Positions 10,145-20,201 of a stretch of 50,511 nucleotides of DNA are shown here, piece by piece. The DNA lies in NCBI GenBank assembly GCA_947588945.1, contig CANPZY010000010.1, forward strand, positions 1 through 50,511. The letters are read 5' to 3'. Below the pieces are notes generated by a model, which was not told the origin of the DNA, did not search any database, and saw only the letters and a program-made list of their open reading frames with translations. Position 1 is the first letter of the stretch; every line of letters starts with the position of its first letter. A program made the translations under genes and the position numbers. The DNA is from an uncultured Clostridia bacterium (GTDB lineage: Bacteria > Bacillota > Clostridia > TANB77 > CAG-508).

Positions 10145-11326
10145 TTAAAAACTTATTATCTTATTATACATATCTATTGCATAATTATCTGTCATGCCAG
10201 ATATGTAATATATAATTGCCTGGTAAAAATCCTGTTCTTTCTCTATATTGAAAATAACTTTATTTTCACAACCATTATATCTATCATGATTCCAATATAA
10301 TTTTAACCATTTTTCAAAATCTTTTATAATCTCTGGATACTTTTTAGTAGTATTTTCTTTTTCTATATAGTATTTTTTAAGTGTATTATATATAGTGGTA
10401 ATTACAATTTCAAAATATGTTGTAGAATTTTGTAATCTTTCATCTTTATAAATATATTTATAATTGAAATCCTTTAATTTTTTTATAAACTCAAAAGATT
10501 TATCAGAAAATCTTAATCCATCTTTCTCATTGCTATTTTCACATAAATCATAAATTAAGTTACTAATTATAATACCATTGTTTATAGAATCTTCTTCACT
10601 TAAATTCATTGTATCTCGCAACTCTTTTAAATTTCTATCTAAAATTCCTGTCGTAATAGCATCTTGTATATCTCTACCTAAATATGCTATTTTATCTGCA
10701 ATTTTTACTACACACCCTTCCCAAGTATATGGATTATATTGGTTTGGATAATTATAATCATCTAAATCAATATATTCATCTCTTGGTTTTAGGCTATTTT
10801 CATCAATTTCACCACAATGTGAAATAATACCATCTCTTACACCATAAGTAAGATTAAGATTTTGTAATTTTTGTTTGTTATCTTCTAGTAAAATAATCTT
10901 ATCCACCATTTCTAATCCGTTTTTTTCATGCCAAAATGTTTTTCCTATATCTTTTTTTGATATCTCAGATAATATTCTTTCGCCTTGATGTCCAAAAGGA
11001 CTATGCCCAATATCATGACTCATAGCAATAGCTTTTGTAAGTTTTGTATTTAAACCTAAATATTCTGCTATTGTATTGCTAATTGATTCAACTAAAATTA
11101 CATGTTCAATTCTGGTACAAACATGGTCATTTGTTGGTGAAAAGAATACTTGTGTTTTATGCTTCATTCTTCTAAAAGCTAAACTATGTATTATTCTCGT
11201 ATAATCTCTTTCAAATTCAGAACGAAGATCATTACCTCTTGAATATAACTCATTTTCTCTTTTAATAATATTATCCCATTTAGAATTTTCTGGTATTGCA
11301 GATTGATTTTTTAAACTATTTTTCAT
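10145..11326 (-). CDS. dgt: Deoxyguanosinetriphosphate triphosphohydrolase-like HD protein
   Basis: RSEFERDYTRIIHSLAFRRMKHKTQVF, THEV-like RIEHV, SHDIGHSPFGHQGE. Confidence 0.9.
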   Translation of the reverse strand: MKNSLKNQSAIPENSKWDNIIKRENELYSRGNDLRSEFERDYTRIIHSLAFRRMKHKTQVFFSPTNDHVCTRIEHVILVESISNTIAEYLGLNTKLTKAIAMSHDIGHSPFGHQGERILSEISKKDIGKTFWHEKNGLEMVDKIILLEDNKQKLQNLNLTYGVRDGIISHCGEIDENSLKPRDEYIDLDDYNYPNQYNPYTWEGCVVKIADKIAYLGRDIQDAITTGILDRNLKELRDTMNLSEEDSINNGIIISNLIYDLCENSNEKDGLRFSDKSFEFIKKLKDFNYKYIYKDERLQNSTTYFEIVITTIYNTLKKYYIEKENTTKKYPEIIKDFEKWLKLYWNHDRYNGCENKVIFNIEKEQDFYQAIIYYISGMTDNYAIDMYNKIISF

Positions 11327-11361
11327 AACTCTAACTCCCTCTTAAATCTATTAATTTAAAT

Positions 11362-12573
11362 TTATTTTATTATAAATTCTTCACCATCTTCTAATATAAC
11401 AGCTTTATTAGTTAATTCCTTAATTTTTTCTTTATCTTCTGTATGTATCGGAATCACATACTCAGGATTAGTAATTTCAATAACTTCTTTAATTGCCTCT
11501 GGTGTAGCATGTCCACTAGTATGTAAATAAATATAATGTTTTGGCACAAATGCTTGAATTCTTTTATAATCTTCATTTTTTCCCTTTAGATATCCTAACC
11601 ATTGAGAGTATATAAAAGCATGGTCATTAAACATTTTTAAAAATTGTTCAAAATTTGGATTTGCTCTAACTAACATTACAAAACCATATTTTTTCATTTT
11701 TTCTAACATATTGGGTGCGTAGCGATAGACTTTGGTGTCTTTTATGTTATCGGCATCATTAAATTTATATAAATTACTTCTAGAAATCTTTGTAATATAC
11801 TCTAAAATATCACATTGATAGTCATCACAAATAAACATTTTTTTATTCTCTAATGTTGCTTTGTGAATAGCTGCAATTCTGTCAATATTGGTACTACTAC
11901 ATAATACAAAATTATATTTATTTTCTTTAAATATTTCTTCTGCCCTCTTTTGTAATTCAAACTCAGTTAATACATCTATATTCTCTCTTGTTAAAGTTGT
12001 TCCCTCACAGATTAAGCAATCTACTTTTCCTACATATTTTCTTATTGCTTTTAAAACAGCTTTTCCTCTTTGACCATGAGTTCTAAAATCTCCTGTATGT
12101 AAAATTTTCTTTCCATCAGCTTCAATCAAAAACATATAACTGTCAAATGCTGAGTGATCAACAGCAATCGGAGTAACTTTTATATCATCTATTACAATTC
12201 TATCTTTAATAGTAAAAGTCTTAAAACTAGCTATTTTTTCTAAATCCTTCTTCTCCACTAAGTTTGCTTTACTTAGTCTAGTCTGAACCATATTATAAAT
12301 TTCCTTTGAAATTTCTCCAACATAAATTGGGATTTCTGGTAAAATTTTATTATATAAACCTATATGATCTCCATGATAATGTGTAATAAAAACTGCTTTA
12401 TAATTAGCCTCTCCTTTTGTAAGTCCTTCCAATTCAATTTCAGGTTTTACTTTTCCATCAGAATCAGGTAAATTTGCACCTATATCAATAATTATTTTTG
12501 TTCCTTTTTCTGATTCTATTTCAGTAATGCACCCTCCTATTTGATTTGTTCCTCTATTAATCTTAACTTTCAC
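11362..12573 (-). CDS. Metallo-beta-lactamase fold hydrolase, RNase J-like
   Basis: THYHGDHIG, HTGDFRTHG, TSGHATPEAIKEV motifs. Confidence 0.85.
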   Translation of the reverse strand: MKVKINRGTNQIGGCITEIESEKGTKIIIDIGANLPDSDGKVKPEIELEGLTKGEANYKAVFITHYHGDHIGLYNKILPEIPIYVGEISKEIYNMVQTRLSKANLVEKKDLEKIASFKTFTIKDRIVIDDIKVTPIAVDHSAFDSYMFLIEADGKKILHTGDFRTHGQRGKAVLKAIRKYVGKVDCLICEGTTLTRENIDVLTEFELQKRAEEIFKENKYNFVLCSSTNIDRIAAIHKATLENKKMFICDDYQCDILEYITKISRSNLYKFNDADNIKDTKVYRYAPNMLEKMKKYGFVMLVRANPNFEQFLKMFNDHAFIYSQWLGYLKGKNEDYKRIQAFVPKHYIYLHTSGHATPEAIKEVIEITNPEYVIPIHTEDKEKIKELTNKAVILEDGEEFIIK

Positions 12574-12742
12574 AATTCATTTCCCCCATCATTTATATAA
12601 TATATTATAACATATAAATAATCAACTATATTGGCCACCTAATGTATTTAATTATTAAAAATCCTACAACAATTGTATATTAGTTGATATTTTAATTTTT
12701 ATGATGTATAATTTCTATACATTATTCATTTAGGAGGAACAA

Positions 12743-13312
12743 ATGTTATTAGCATTAGCTGGTGTAACTGGTGTAGGAAAGTCTTTTTTTAAAGATAAAA
12801 TTGTAGAAAAACTTGGATTTGAAAAAATTAAGATAATAACTACTCGTCAAATTCGTACTGGAGAAAAAAATAATGAAGACAAAATCTTTGTAACTCCAGA
12901 AGAATTAGATAATTTAAAAAAAGAGAAAAAAATTGCTTATGATTTTAATATGCTTGGAAATATTTATGCTTATACATATGAAGAACTTTTTTCAGAAAAA
13001 AATACTGTTTTTGAACTTCATTACAATACAATATATGATTTTAAAAAGATATGTCCTAACTTATGTGCAATTTATATAATGCCTCAAAATCTTGAAGATG
13101 CAAAAAATAATACTAGAGCAAGACACTTATCTCCTGAAGTCGAGAAAAAAAGATTACAAGAAATTGATGAACACTACAACAAAATTACATCAGATAAAAA
13201 TTTGATAAATATGTTTGATTATGTTGTATATAACAATTTTGATAAAGAATCTGAAGATAGTCTTATAGATTTAGTAAAAAAAATCTTAATTAATAAAAAT
13301 AATTGTAGCTAA
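12743..13312 (+). CDS. Guanylate kinase-like P-loop protein
   Basis: AGVTGVGKSFFKDKIVEKLGFEKIKIITTRQIRTGE; SD GGAGGA upstream. Confidence 0.7.
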   Translation: MLLALAGVTGVGKSFFKDKIVEKLGFEKIKIITTRQIRTGEKNNEDKIFVTPEELDNLKKEKKIAYDFNMLGNIYAYTYEELFSEKNTVFELHYNTIYDFKKICPNLCAIYIMPQNLEDAKNNTRARHLSPEVEKKRLQEIDEHYNKITSDKNLINMFDYVVYNNFDKESEDSLIDLVKKILINKNNCS

Positions 13313-13361
13313 AATAATCTTAGTTGTTAAAATTAATTATGAAGGGAATTTAATTTTTTAT

Positions 13362-14189
13362 ATGAAAACCTACTTTTCACTAGATGAAAATTTTGAAAAA
13401 ATAATTAGAAATACATTAAAAAATGATATAACTAATATAAAACCAATATCTACTGGATGGACTAATATTGTTTTTGAGGTAGAAACTGATAAAGGAAATT
13501 ATTTCTTTAGATTTCCTAGAGATGACTTTTGGTCAAGAACAATCGTAAAAGATTATGAATTTTCTCAATTTATTTATGGTAAGACAGATTTTAATACTGT
13601 AAAATTAAACCTTTATTTTGACAATTCTAGACCTTTCAGTGTTCATAAAAAGATTGAAGGGGATGTTTTAGCTGACAAAATGGATAATTTAAGCCAATCT
13701 GATATTGCAAATATTTCAAGTGATATAGCTAAATTTATGTATCAACTTCATAATGTTCCATTTAATAAAAATGAAATTTTTAAAACAAATAATATTGGAT
13801 TAAATCTTGTTGACTTTTTAGATGAATTATTAAATTATCATGTTGACCCACAAGATAAACAATTTTGGAATTATCCTATTTTTTCACAAAAACCTAAGAA
13901 TTGCCTAGTACATGGTGACCTTAATTCTAGTAATGTTCTATTAGATGAAAATAATAAAGTCACTGCAATAATTGATTTAGGCTTTGCAGGTTTTGGAAAT
14001 AAATATAATGATATTGCCCGTATTATTGGAAGGTGCCCTAATTCCTTTAAAAATGACATTATTAATAGTTATGAAATGCTTTCTCATAATAATTTAGATT
14101 ATAATGAACTGGATACAGAAATAGATATATGGAAAAATATTGATAATTCATATATTAACTATATGAGAAAAATAGGAATTTACAAATAA
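13362..14189 (+). CDS. Aminoglycoside phosphotransferase-family kinase
   Basis: LVHGDLNSSNVLLDENNKVTAIIDLGFAGFG (APH catalytic loop). Confidence 0.8.
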   Translation: MKTYFSLDENFEKIIRNTLKNDITNIKPISTGWTNIVFEVETDKGNYFFRFPRDDFWSRTIVKDYEFSQFIYGKTDFNTVKLNLYFDNSRPFSVHKKIEGDVLADKMDNLSQSDIANISSDIAKFMYQLHNVPFNKNEIFKTNNIGLNLVDFLDELLNYHVDPQDKQFWNYPIFSQKPKNCLVHGDLNSSNVLLDENNKVTAIIDLGFAGFGNKYNDIARIIGRCPNSFKNDIINSYEMLSHNNLDYNELDTEIDIWKNIDNSYINYMRKIGIYK

Positions 14190-14233
14190 TAAGGAGAAAC
14201 CACCAAATGCAAACAGCATTTATTTATTCTTTG

Positions 14234-15421
14234 CTATTTTTCCACTACTTCCCCCTTCTTATTTATTATGAAATTTCTATAGAATAATATATTTATAACT
14301 ATATATTGTTCTATCATTGAACATATTTGTCCTATTGCAGTGCAAAATGGAGTTTTTAAGAATGACATCACCACTCTTATTCCAGATGATGCAAGCTTAT
14401 TTGATGTTACTTTACTCTCAAATTTATCTGCTAACTGTAAATAACAGATTTTTAATTCATAAAGTGGCTCTACTAAAAAGTTTACTATTTCTACACTTAA
14501 ATACATTAAAGTTATAATAAAATTTAATTTATAATATCTATATAAAATTGCTATCATTAAGAAAGTTGTAAATAATAAAATTTCTAGTAGCTTATAAGCA
14601 TTTCTTCTGTGTTCCTTATAATTAAATTTTCCTTTACTTATATCAATCTTTGCAACTGTTCTAATTGCAGATAGAGAATCCCATTGAGTATCAGTTACTA
14701 GTGCTACAAAATTCAAAGCAACTATATATTCTTCTCCAAATTCTAAAGCATTACTAAATCCAAATAAATATGTCATGAAAAAGAATGTATTTTGTACTAT
14801 AGAAACTGATTCATACTTTATATTTTTTAATAAATTAATTTTAAATTTAAATTTTCTATATTCTTTTATTGTTACTATTAAAGTATATATAAAGATTACA
14901 AATAATGTTATTGCTACAATTATTGCTTTATTTTTTATAAGCAAAGATAATCCTATCAATACACCAAAATTTAATACATTAAGAGTTAGCATATATTTAT
15001 TTGCTATTTTTTCTTTTCCCTCAAAATATAGTTTTTCCATTACAAAAGAAAAGATTAATTGTATATATAACTGTATTACTGAATAAACTGCAAATTCTTT
15101 ATATAAGCTATAATCCATATTCATAAATTCTATATAACTTCTTATATTTATTGCAATAGATATAAATACAATAAATCCTATAATTATTCCTAATGTCATT
15201 CCAGACAATACTGCATCTTCATTTTTATCTTTTTCTTTGCTGATATTAGCTCCAGTAGCAAAAACAGATCTAAAAATTGCCCAAATAAACTGTATTGGAT
15301 ATGTGAGTGTAAAAACATTTGCTAGGTTATTGTCTAATATCACCCCAAGCATAATCCAAGATAGTATAGGCATAAATGAAAAAATTGCTTGATTAAAACT
15401 TATTCTTAATAGTCGCTTCAT
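14234..15421 (-). CDS. Polytopic membrane protein, MATE/polysaccharide-exporter-like
   Basis: About 10 hydrophobic segments; NQAIFSFMPILSWIMLGVILD N-terminus. Confidence 0.55.
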   Translation of the reverse strand: MKRLLRISFNQAIFSFMPILSWIMLGVILDNNLANVFTLTYPIQFIWAIFRSVFATGANISKEKDKNEDAVLSGMTLGIIIGFIVFISIAINIRSYIEFMNMDYSLYKEFAVYSVIQLYIQLIFSFVMEKLYFEGKEKIANKYMLTLNVLNFGVLIGLSLLIKNKAIIVAITLFVIFIYTLIVTIKEYRKFKFKINLLKNIKYESVSIVQNTFFFMTYLFGFSNALEFGEEYIVALNFVALVTDTQWDSLSAIRTVAKIDISKGKFNYKEHRRNAYKLLEILLFTTFLMIAILYRYYKLNFIITLMYLSVEIVNFLVEPLYELKICYLQLADKFESKVTSNKLASSGIRVVMSFLKTPFCTAIGQICSMIEQYIVINILFYRNFIINKKGEVVEK

Positions 15422-15535
15422 CTATTATTATCCTTTTTTATTTTAAAAAAATTGTACTATAGATTAAAAAATATTTCAACTTAAATTTTAAAGTATTACA
15501 ATTTCTAACGGTTTCATTATATTATATAGGACATT

Positions 15536-16165
15536 TTATTTAAACTTTTTTTCAAATATAAATGCTATTTCTCTATTAACTTTGCCTGATTTACCATATT
15601 CTTTATTTTCAATAATGGTCTGATAAACTTTTTTACACCCAGCACTTTCATATACTCCATAATTAGACGATTCATCAGTTAAAATTTGAAGATTTTTCAT
15701 ATTGTCTTTTTTAGCTAAATCAAACACATCTAACAATAATTTTTTACCTATGCCTCTACCTCTATATGATTTATCTAAAATCAAAATTGACAATTCTCCA
15801 TCAAAATAATCTCTCATATTTTCAGGAACATAATCATAGTTCTTTGAATATTCCATTAAAGCATTAACATCTTTTATTTCTTTACTTTTATATAATTGTT
15901 TTTTAATAAAAGTATAAAATTTTTTCTTTAATATATGTTTTTTTGATTTCCATTTTGAATAACCCGCTAGCCCCAGCAATTTACCATTTTCTCTATAATA
16001 AACAAATTGCTCTGTTTCTTCTAATATTTCTAGTAGATAAATCCATGCACATAATCTTCGACTAGCACCACTTTCAATTTCGCCTAAATCCCACTCATTT
16101 TCTAATAATTCAACGGCTCTTACCATATCATTAACTTTCATTTTATCACCTATGACATCAATCAA
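15536..16165 (-). CDS. GNAT-family N-acetyltransferase
   Basis: LILDKSYRGRGIGKKLLLDVFDLAKKDNMKNLQILTDESS...YESAGCKKVYQ; start likely at the internal Met (MKVNDMVRA). Confidence 0.8.
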   Translation of the reverse strand: MIDVIGDKMKVNDMVRAVELLENEWDLGEIESGASRRLCAWIYLLEILEETEQFVYYRENGKLLGLAGYSKWKSKKHILKKKFYTFIKKQLYKSKEIKDVNALMEYSKNYDYVPENMRDYFDGELSILILDKSYRGRGIGKKLLLDVFDLAKKDNMKNLQILTDESSNYGVYESAGCKKVYQTIIENKEYGKSGKVNREIAFIFEKKFK

Positions 16166-16205
16166 TGTTAAACATTTACATATAATATTTTTTATTTACT
16201 AGAAT

Positions 16206-16234
16206 ATAATATCAATAAACTATGGAGAATTCAA
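16206..16234 (-). promoter_or_regulatory. SigA-type promoter for GNAT gene
   Basis: Minus strand TTGAAT-N17-TATTAT. Confidence 0.55.
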
Positions 16235-16335
16235 TATTTTAACTACATTAATTTTATTTTAGTGAACTACTAAATATTATAAGTATTTGTAATATATATA
16301 ATATTAATTTTTTAAATAAAATTTAAAAGAGTTGT

Positions 16336-16364
16336 AAAAAATTAGAGCTATGTTTCCATAGCTC
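16336..16364 (-). terminator. Intrinsic terminator of the structured RNA
   Basis: GAGCTATG-GAAA-CATAGCTC followed by TAATTTTTT on minus strand. Confidence 0.8.
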
Positions 16365-16472
16365 CTTTAAAATCTTGGTTATTTGGCAGGTGTGCCAAAT
16401 CCTGCATCTCTTTTGACCTATTAGGTGTGTGGATGGCACTATTGTCCACTTCAAATAACCTATTTATATTGT
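16336..16472 (-). ncRNA. Candidate autonomous structured RNA, family not recognised
   Basis: Promoter TAGACA-N17-TATAAT; closing stem GGTTATTTG/CAAATAACC (16377-16385/16452-16460); internal hairpins 16386-16405, 16416-16426, 16429-16449; complementary loops GTGCCA/TGGCAC; terminator hairpin 16345-16364 with U-tract. Confidence 0.7.
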
Positions 16473-16478
16473 ACTTTT

Positions 16479-16507
16479 ATTATACAACTTTTATTCATTT
16501 TTGTCTA
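16479..16507 (-). promoter_or_regulatory. SigA-type promoter driving the structured RNA
   Basis: Minus strand TAGACA (16507-16502), 17-nt spacer, TATAAT (16484-16479). Confidence 0.7.
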
Positions 16508-16520
16508 GTCTTTTTTCGCC

Positions 16521-16904
16521 TTATTTTTCCAAATAATCTTCCCGTCTATTTCTTATAGTTTGATTCCAAGTCCTTTTATTTAGTTTCATTAATGTTATTA
16601 TTGAATTTTTATTATGATCGTCATCTTGTCCTAATGCTAGTTTTATAACAACTCTGCCATTCTTTTCTATATCATTAATTTCTTTTAAATATATCATTGT
16701 ATCTTCGTGTCTATTGTCTTCTACTATATAATCTGGATTTTCAATTATACTTTTTATATATGGTTTTAATTGCTTATATTCCTCTTCATGGAATAATAGT
16801 ATGTGTTCATACAGTCGTTCATCTGTTAAAACAACTTCTTCAGTTATTAACTTATCTTTGTATATGCCTAATTTTTCTTTATCTAAATTTGTTATATATT
16901 GCAA
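16521..16904 (-). CDS. PBECR-like (phage Barnase-EndoU-ColicinE5/D-RelE-like) nuclease domain protein
   Basis: EHILLFHEEEYKQLKPYIKSIIENPDYIVEDNRHEDTMIYLKEI...TLMKLNKRTWNQTIRNRREDYLEK pattern. Confidence 0.6.
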   Translation of the reverse strand: MQYITNLDKEKLGIYKDKLITEEVVLTDERLYEHILLFHEEEYKQLKPYIKSIIENPDYIVEDNRHEDTMIYLKEINDIEKNGRVVIKLALGQDDDHNKNSIITLMKLNKRTWNQTIRNRREDYLEK

Positions 16905-16922
16905 TTTATTACCTTCTTCCGT

Positions 16923-16955
16923 TTTGAACTGTCATGGATTTCTTGACAGTTCAAA
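16923..16955. repeat. 12-bp perfect inverted repeat
   Basis: TTTGAACTGTCA-N9-TGACAGTTCAAA between the mini-ORF and the PBECR gene. Confidence 0.9.
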
Positions 16956-17013
16956 TTTTTGTTAATCCATCATCTGTTTGATATATTATAATATCTCCAT
17001 TTTTATTATCCAT
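16951..17013 (-). pseudogene. 20-codon remnant resembling the N-terminus of RhuM
   Basis: SD GGAGTG then MDNKNGDIIIYQTDDGLTKI*, similar to the RhuM start 'xxEIIIYQTEDGxTKIDV'; stop lies inside an inverted repeat. Confidence 0.55.
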
Positions 17014-17131
17014 AATAAATCACTCCTTTCTATATTGCGAACATTTGTGTTGTATTGTATCATATATATAAATAAAATTCAATCATTTTAAAAAAAATTA
17101 GTTATAATTTTCAATATTTTTTGTAACTAAA

Positions 17132-17166
17132 AAAGAAGTGTATCTATTTTTTTGATACACTTCTTT
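17132..17166 (-). terminator. secA intrinsic terminator
   Basis: AAAGAAGTGTATC/GATACACTTCTTT 13-bp stem. Confidence 0.8.
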
Positions 17167-17179
17167 AAAAACGTTAAAT

Positions 17180-19924
17180 TTAAGCATTCTTTCCATGACA
17201 ATTTTTATATTTTAAACCTGAACCACATGGACATGGATCATTTCTACCAACTTTAGGTTCTTCATTAACTACTGTCTTGCTTGTATCACCTTTTTTAGCT
17301 GGTTTTCCATCAACTAATTCAATAGCATCTTTTTCTTGAAGCTTAGCATCTGTAATTTTTGCTGTTTCTTTTCTAGATTGACCTTCATCCCTCTTTGTAA
17401 CATGCATTAGAAGTCTTACTACGTCAAATTTAATATCTAGAATCATTTGATCAAACATTACAGAACCTTCTTCTCTGTATACAACGATTGGATCTTTTTG
17501 ACCATATGCACGAAGTCCAACACCACGTTTTAATTCGTCCATATTGTCAATGTGTTCCATCCATTTTTGATCAACTATCTTAAGCAATACAACTCTTTCA
17601 AGTTCTCTTAATGAATCTCCAAATCTTTCGCTCTTATCTTCATATATAGCAAGTGCTTTTTCTTTAAGTTCATCTAATACATCTACTTCAGTATATTTAT
17701 CCTTCTTTAATGTATCTAAAGAAGTGATTCCAAATATATTTGAAACTTCTTGCATTAATCCTTCTGCATCACTTGATTCAGCATTTATATAAACTGGAAC
17801 AATTTCTTCTGCAACTGATTTTATCATTGCAATTACGCTATCTTTTAGATTTTCACCATCTAATACTTCTCTTCTTTGAGAATATATAGTTTCTCTTTGT
17901 CTATTCATAACATCATCATATTGCAAAACATTTTTTCTGATACTAAAGTTTCTTCCTTCAACTTTCTTTTGAGCATTTTCAACTGCTTTAGAAATCATTT
18001 TTACTTGAATTGGCATATCTTCTGAAACACCAAGAGAATTGTATAATTTTGTGATTGTATTTCCACCAAATATTTTCATTAAATCATCATCTAGTGAAAT
18101 ATAAAATCTTGATTCACCTATATCTCCTTGACGTCCAGAACGTCCTCTTAATTGGTTATCAATACGTCTTGATTCATGTCTTTCTGTACCAATTATCTTT
18201 AATCCACCTGCATCAATTACCTTTTGTTTTTCGTCTTCTATACCTTTTTCATACTTCTTAACTAATTTTCTAAATTCTTCTCTTCTTGCAATTATATCTT
18301 TGTCATCAGTTTCATTAAATGCAGTTGCTTCTTCTATTTCTTCATAAGTATATTTGTCTCTCATTTCTTGTTTTGCTAAATATTCACTGTTACCACCTAA
18401 AACAATATCAGTACCACGACCAGCCATATTTGTTGCAATTGTAACTGCTTTATATTTTCCAGCTTGAGCAATGATTTCAGCTTCTTTTTCATGGAACTTA
18501 GCATTTAATACTTGATGAGGAATTTTTTCTTTGCTAAGCATTTTGCTTAATTTTTCTGATTTATCAATTGATACTGTACCAACTAAAACTGGTTGACCTT
18601 TTTTATAGCTTTCTTTTATATCTTCTATAACTGCTCTGAATTTACCGTCTTCATTTTTGTAAATAATATCTGGATGATCAGCTCTAATCATTGGCTTGTT
18701 TGTAGGTATTTCTATAACATCTAATCTATAGATTTCTTGGAATTCTTCTTCCTCTGTCATAGCTGTACCTGTCATTCCAGATAATTTGTCATACATTCTA
18801 AAGTAGTTTTGGAATGTAATATTTGCTAATGTTTTTGATTCATCTGCTACTTTAACATGCTCTTTTGCTTCTATTGCTTGATGAAGTCCATTGTTATATC
18901 TTCTTCCATACATAATACGTCCTGTAAATTCATCAACAATTAAAACTTCTCCATCTTTTACAATGTAGTCAACATCTTTTTTCATTATTCCATGAGCACG
19001 CAAAGCTTGGTTAACTGCGTGAACTAATTCAGAATTGTCTATATCATTGAAATTATCTAAACCAAATTCCTTTTCAGCTTTTGCTATACCTTTTTGTGTA
19101 AGTGATGCTGATTTTGCTTTTAAATCAATAATGTAATCATATTTTTCATTATCTTCTTCTTGATTTAAGTCTTTTACATCTTCTTCTATCAATGTTTTTG
19201 GTTGTAATTTTGCTACAAATCTATCTGCTTTTTTATAAATATCAGAGGCTTGATTTGCACGTCCAGAAATAATAAGTGGTGTTCTTGCTTCATCAATTAA
19301 AATACTATCAATTTCATCTACGATTGCATAATTTAGTTCTCTTTGAACTAATTGATTTTTGTATACAACCATATTATCTCTTAGGTAGTCAAAACCAAAT
19401 TCATTATTTGTTCCATAAGTAATATCGCAATTATATGCTTTTTGTTTTTCATCTGGTTTCATTCCACTGATAACAAGTCCAACTGTAAGTCCTAAGAATG
19501 AATAAACTTTTCCCATCCATTCACTATCTCTTTTTGCTAGGTAATCATTAACAGTTATAATATGTACACCTTTTTCAGTTAAAGCATTTAAATAAGCTGG
19601 AAGTGTTGCAACTAATGTTTTTCCTTCACCAGTTTTCATTTCGGCAATTCTACCTTGATGAAGAATGATTCCACCTATTAATTGAACATCAAAATGTCTA
19701 AGTCCAACTACTCTTTTAGATGCTTCTCTAACAACTGCGAATGCTTCTGGAAGTATATCATCTAATGTTTTACCTTGTTTTAATTGCTCTTTGAAATAAT
19801 CTGTTTTAGCTCTTAATTCTTCATCTGATAATTTTTGAATTTCAGTTTCTAAAGAATTAATTTTATTAACTATTGGCATTACTCTTTTTACTTCTTTTTG
19901 ACTGTATGACTTAAATAATTTCAT
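17180..19924 (-). CDS. secA: Preprotein translocase subunit SecA
   Basis: [40 protein letters not shown]-terminal [17 protein letters not shown]. Confidence 0.99.
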   Translation of the reverse strand: MKLFKSYSQKEVKRVMPIVNKINSLETEIQKLSDEELRAKTDYFKEQLKQGKTLDDILPEAFAVVREASKRVVGLRHFDVQLIGGIILHQGRIAEMKTGEGKTLVATLPAYLNALTEKGVHIITVNDYLAKRDSEWMGKVYSFLGLTVGLVISGMKPDEKQKAYNCDITYGTNNEFGFDYLRDNMVVYKNQLVQRELNYAIVDEIDSILIDEARTPLIISGRANQASDIYKKADRFVAKLQPKTLIEEDVKDLNQEEDNEKYDYIIDLKAKSASLTQKGIAKAEKEFGLDNFNDIDNSELVHAVNQALRAHGIMKKDVDYIVKDGEVLIVDEFTGRIMYGRRYNNGLHQAIEAKEHVKVADESKTLANITFQNYFRMYDKLSGMTGTAMTEEEEFQEIYRLDVIEIPTNKPMIRADHPDIIYKNEDGKFRAVIEDIKESYKKGQPVLVGTVSIDKSEKLSKMLSKEKIPHQVLNAKFHEKEAEIIAQAGKYKAVTIATNMAGRGTDIVLGGNSEYLAKQEMRDKYTYEEIEEATAFNETDDKDIIARREEFRKLVKKYEKGIEDEKQKVIDAGGLKIIGTERHESRRIDNQLRGRSGRQGDIGESRFYISLDDDLMKIFGGNTITKLYNSLGVSEDMPIQVKMISKAVENAQKKVEGRNFSIRKNVLQYDDVMNRQRETIYSQRREVLDGENLKDSVIAMIKSVAEEIVPVYINAESSDAEGLMQEVSNIFGITSLDTLKKDKYTEVDVLDELKEKALAIYEDKSERFGDSLRELERVVLLKIVDQKWMEHIDNMDELKRGVGLRAYGQKDPIVVYREEGSVMFDQMILDIKFDVVRLLMHVTKRDEGQSRKETAKITDAKLQEKDAIELVDGKPAKKGDTSKTVVNEEPKVGRNDPCPCGSGLKYKNCHGKNA

Positions 19925-20072
19925 TTAATTTCCTCTTTTCTGTGTTATTTTAAATTGTTTATATTTATACAAAAATTTTATGTTTTTTTTAATTTTTGTA
20001 TAATTAAAAATATACTTCTTTAATATATCATTTTTTTAGTATTATTGCAATCTTTTTTTTATATTTTTTTTA

Positions 20073-20186
20073 TTTACTTTGTAGAATTAAATTTACTTTT
20101 TCACTTGACCTTTACTTTATAAAATTAGATTTACTTTTATACTTAACATTAACTTGCAAAATCACATATAACTTTTTACTTAATAT
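20073..20186. repeat. Three degenerate 38-nt tandem repeats
   Basis: TTTACTTTGTAGAATTAAATTTACTTTTTCACTTGACC / TTTACTTTATAAAATTAGATTTACTTTTATACTTAACA / TTAACTTGCAAAATCACATATAACTTTTTACTTAATAT; first two share 31/38 positions. Confidence 0.6.
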
Positions 20187-20201
20187 TATTTAAATATAAT
20201 T

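Noticed and set aside
11715-11732. GGTGCGTAGCGA resembling the start of element copy 1
   Set aside because: Lies inside the RNase J-like CDS (encoding VYRYAPN) with no matching arms or core; coincidental short match.
12743-14189. Guanylate-kinase-like plus APH-like gene pair as a defence or resistance module
   Set aside because: Both are common accessory kinases; nothing in the sequence links them to defence.
14208-14289. Plus-strand mini-ORF MQTAFIYSLLFFHYFPLLIYYEISIE with upstream AAGGAG
   Set aside because: Antisense to the end of 14234..15421 and overlapping a small terminator-like hairpin; no independent support.
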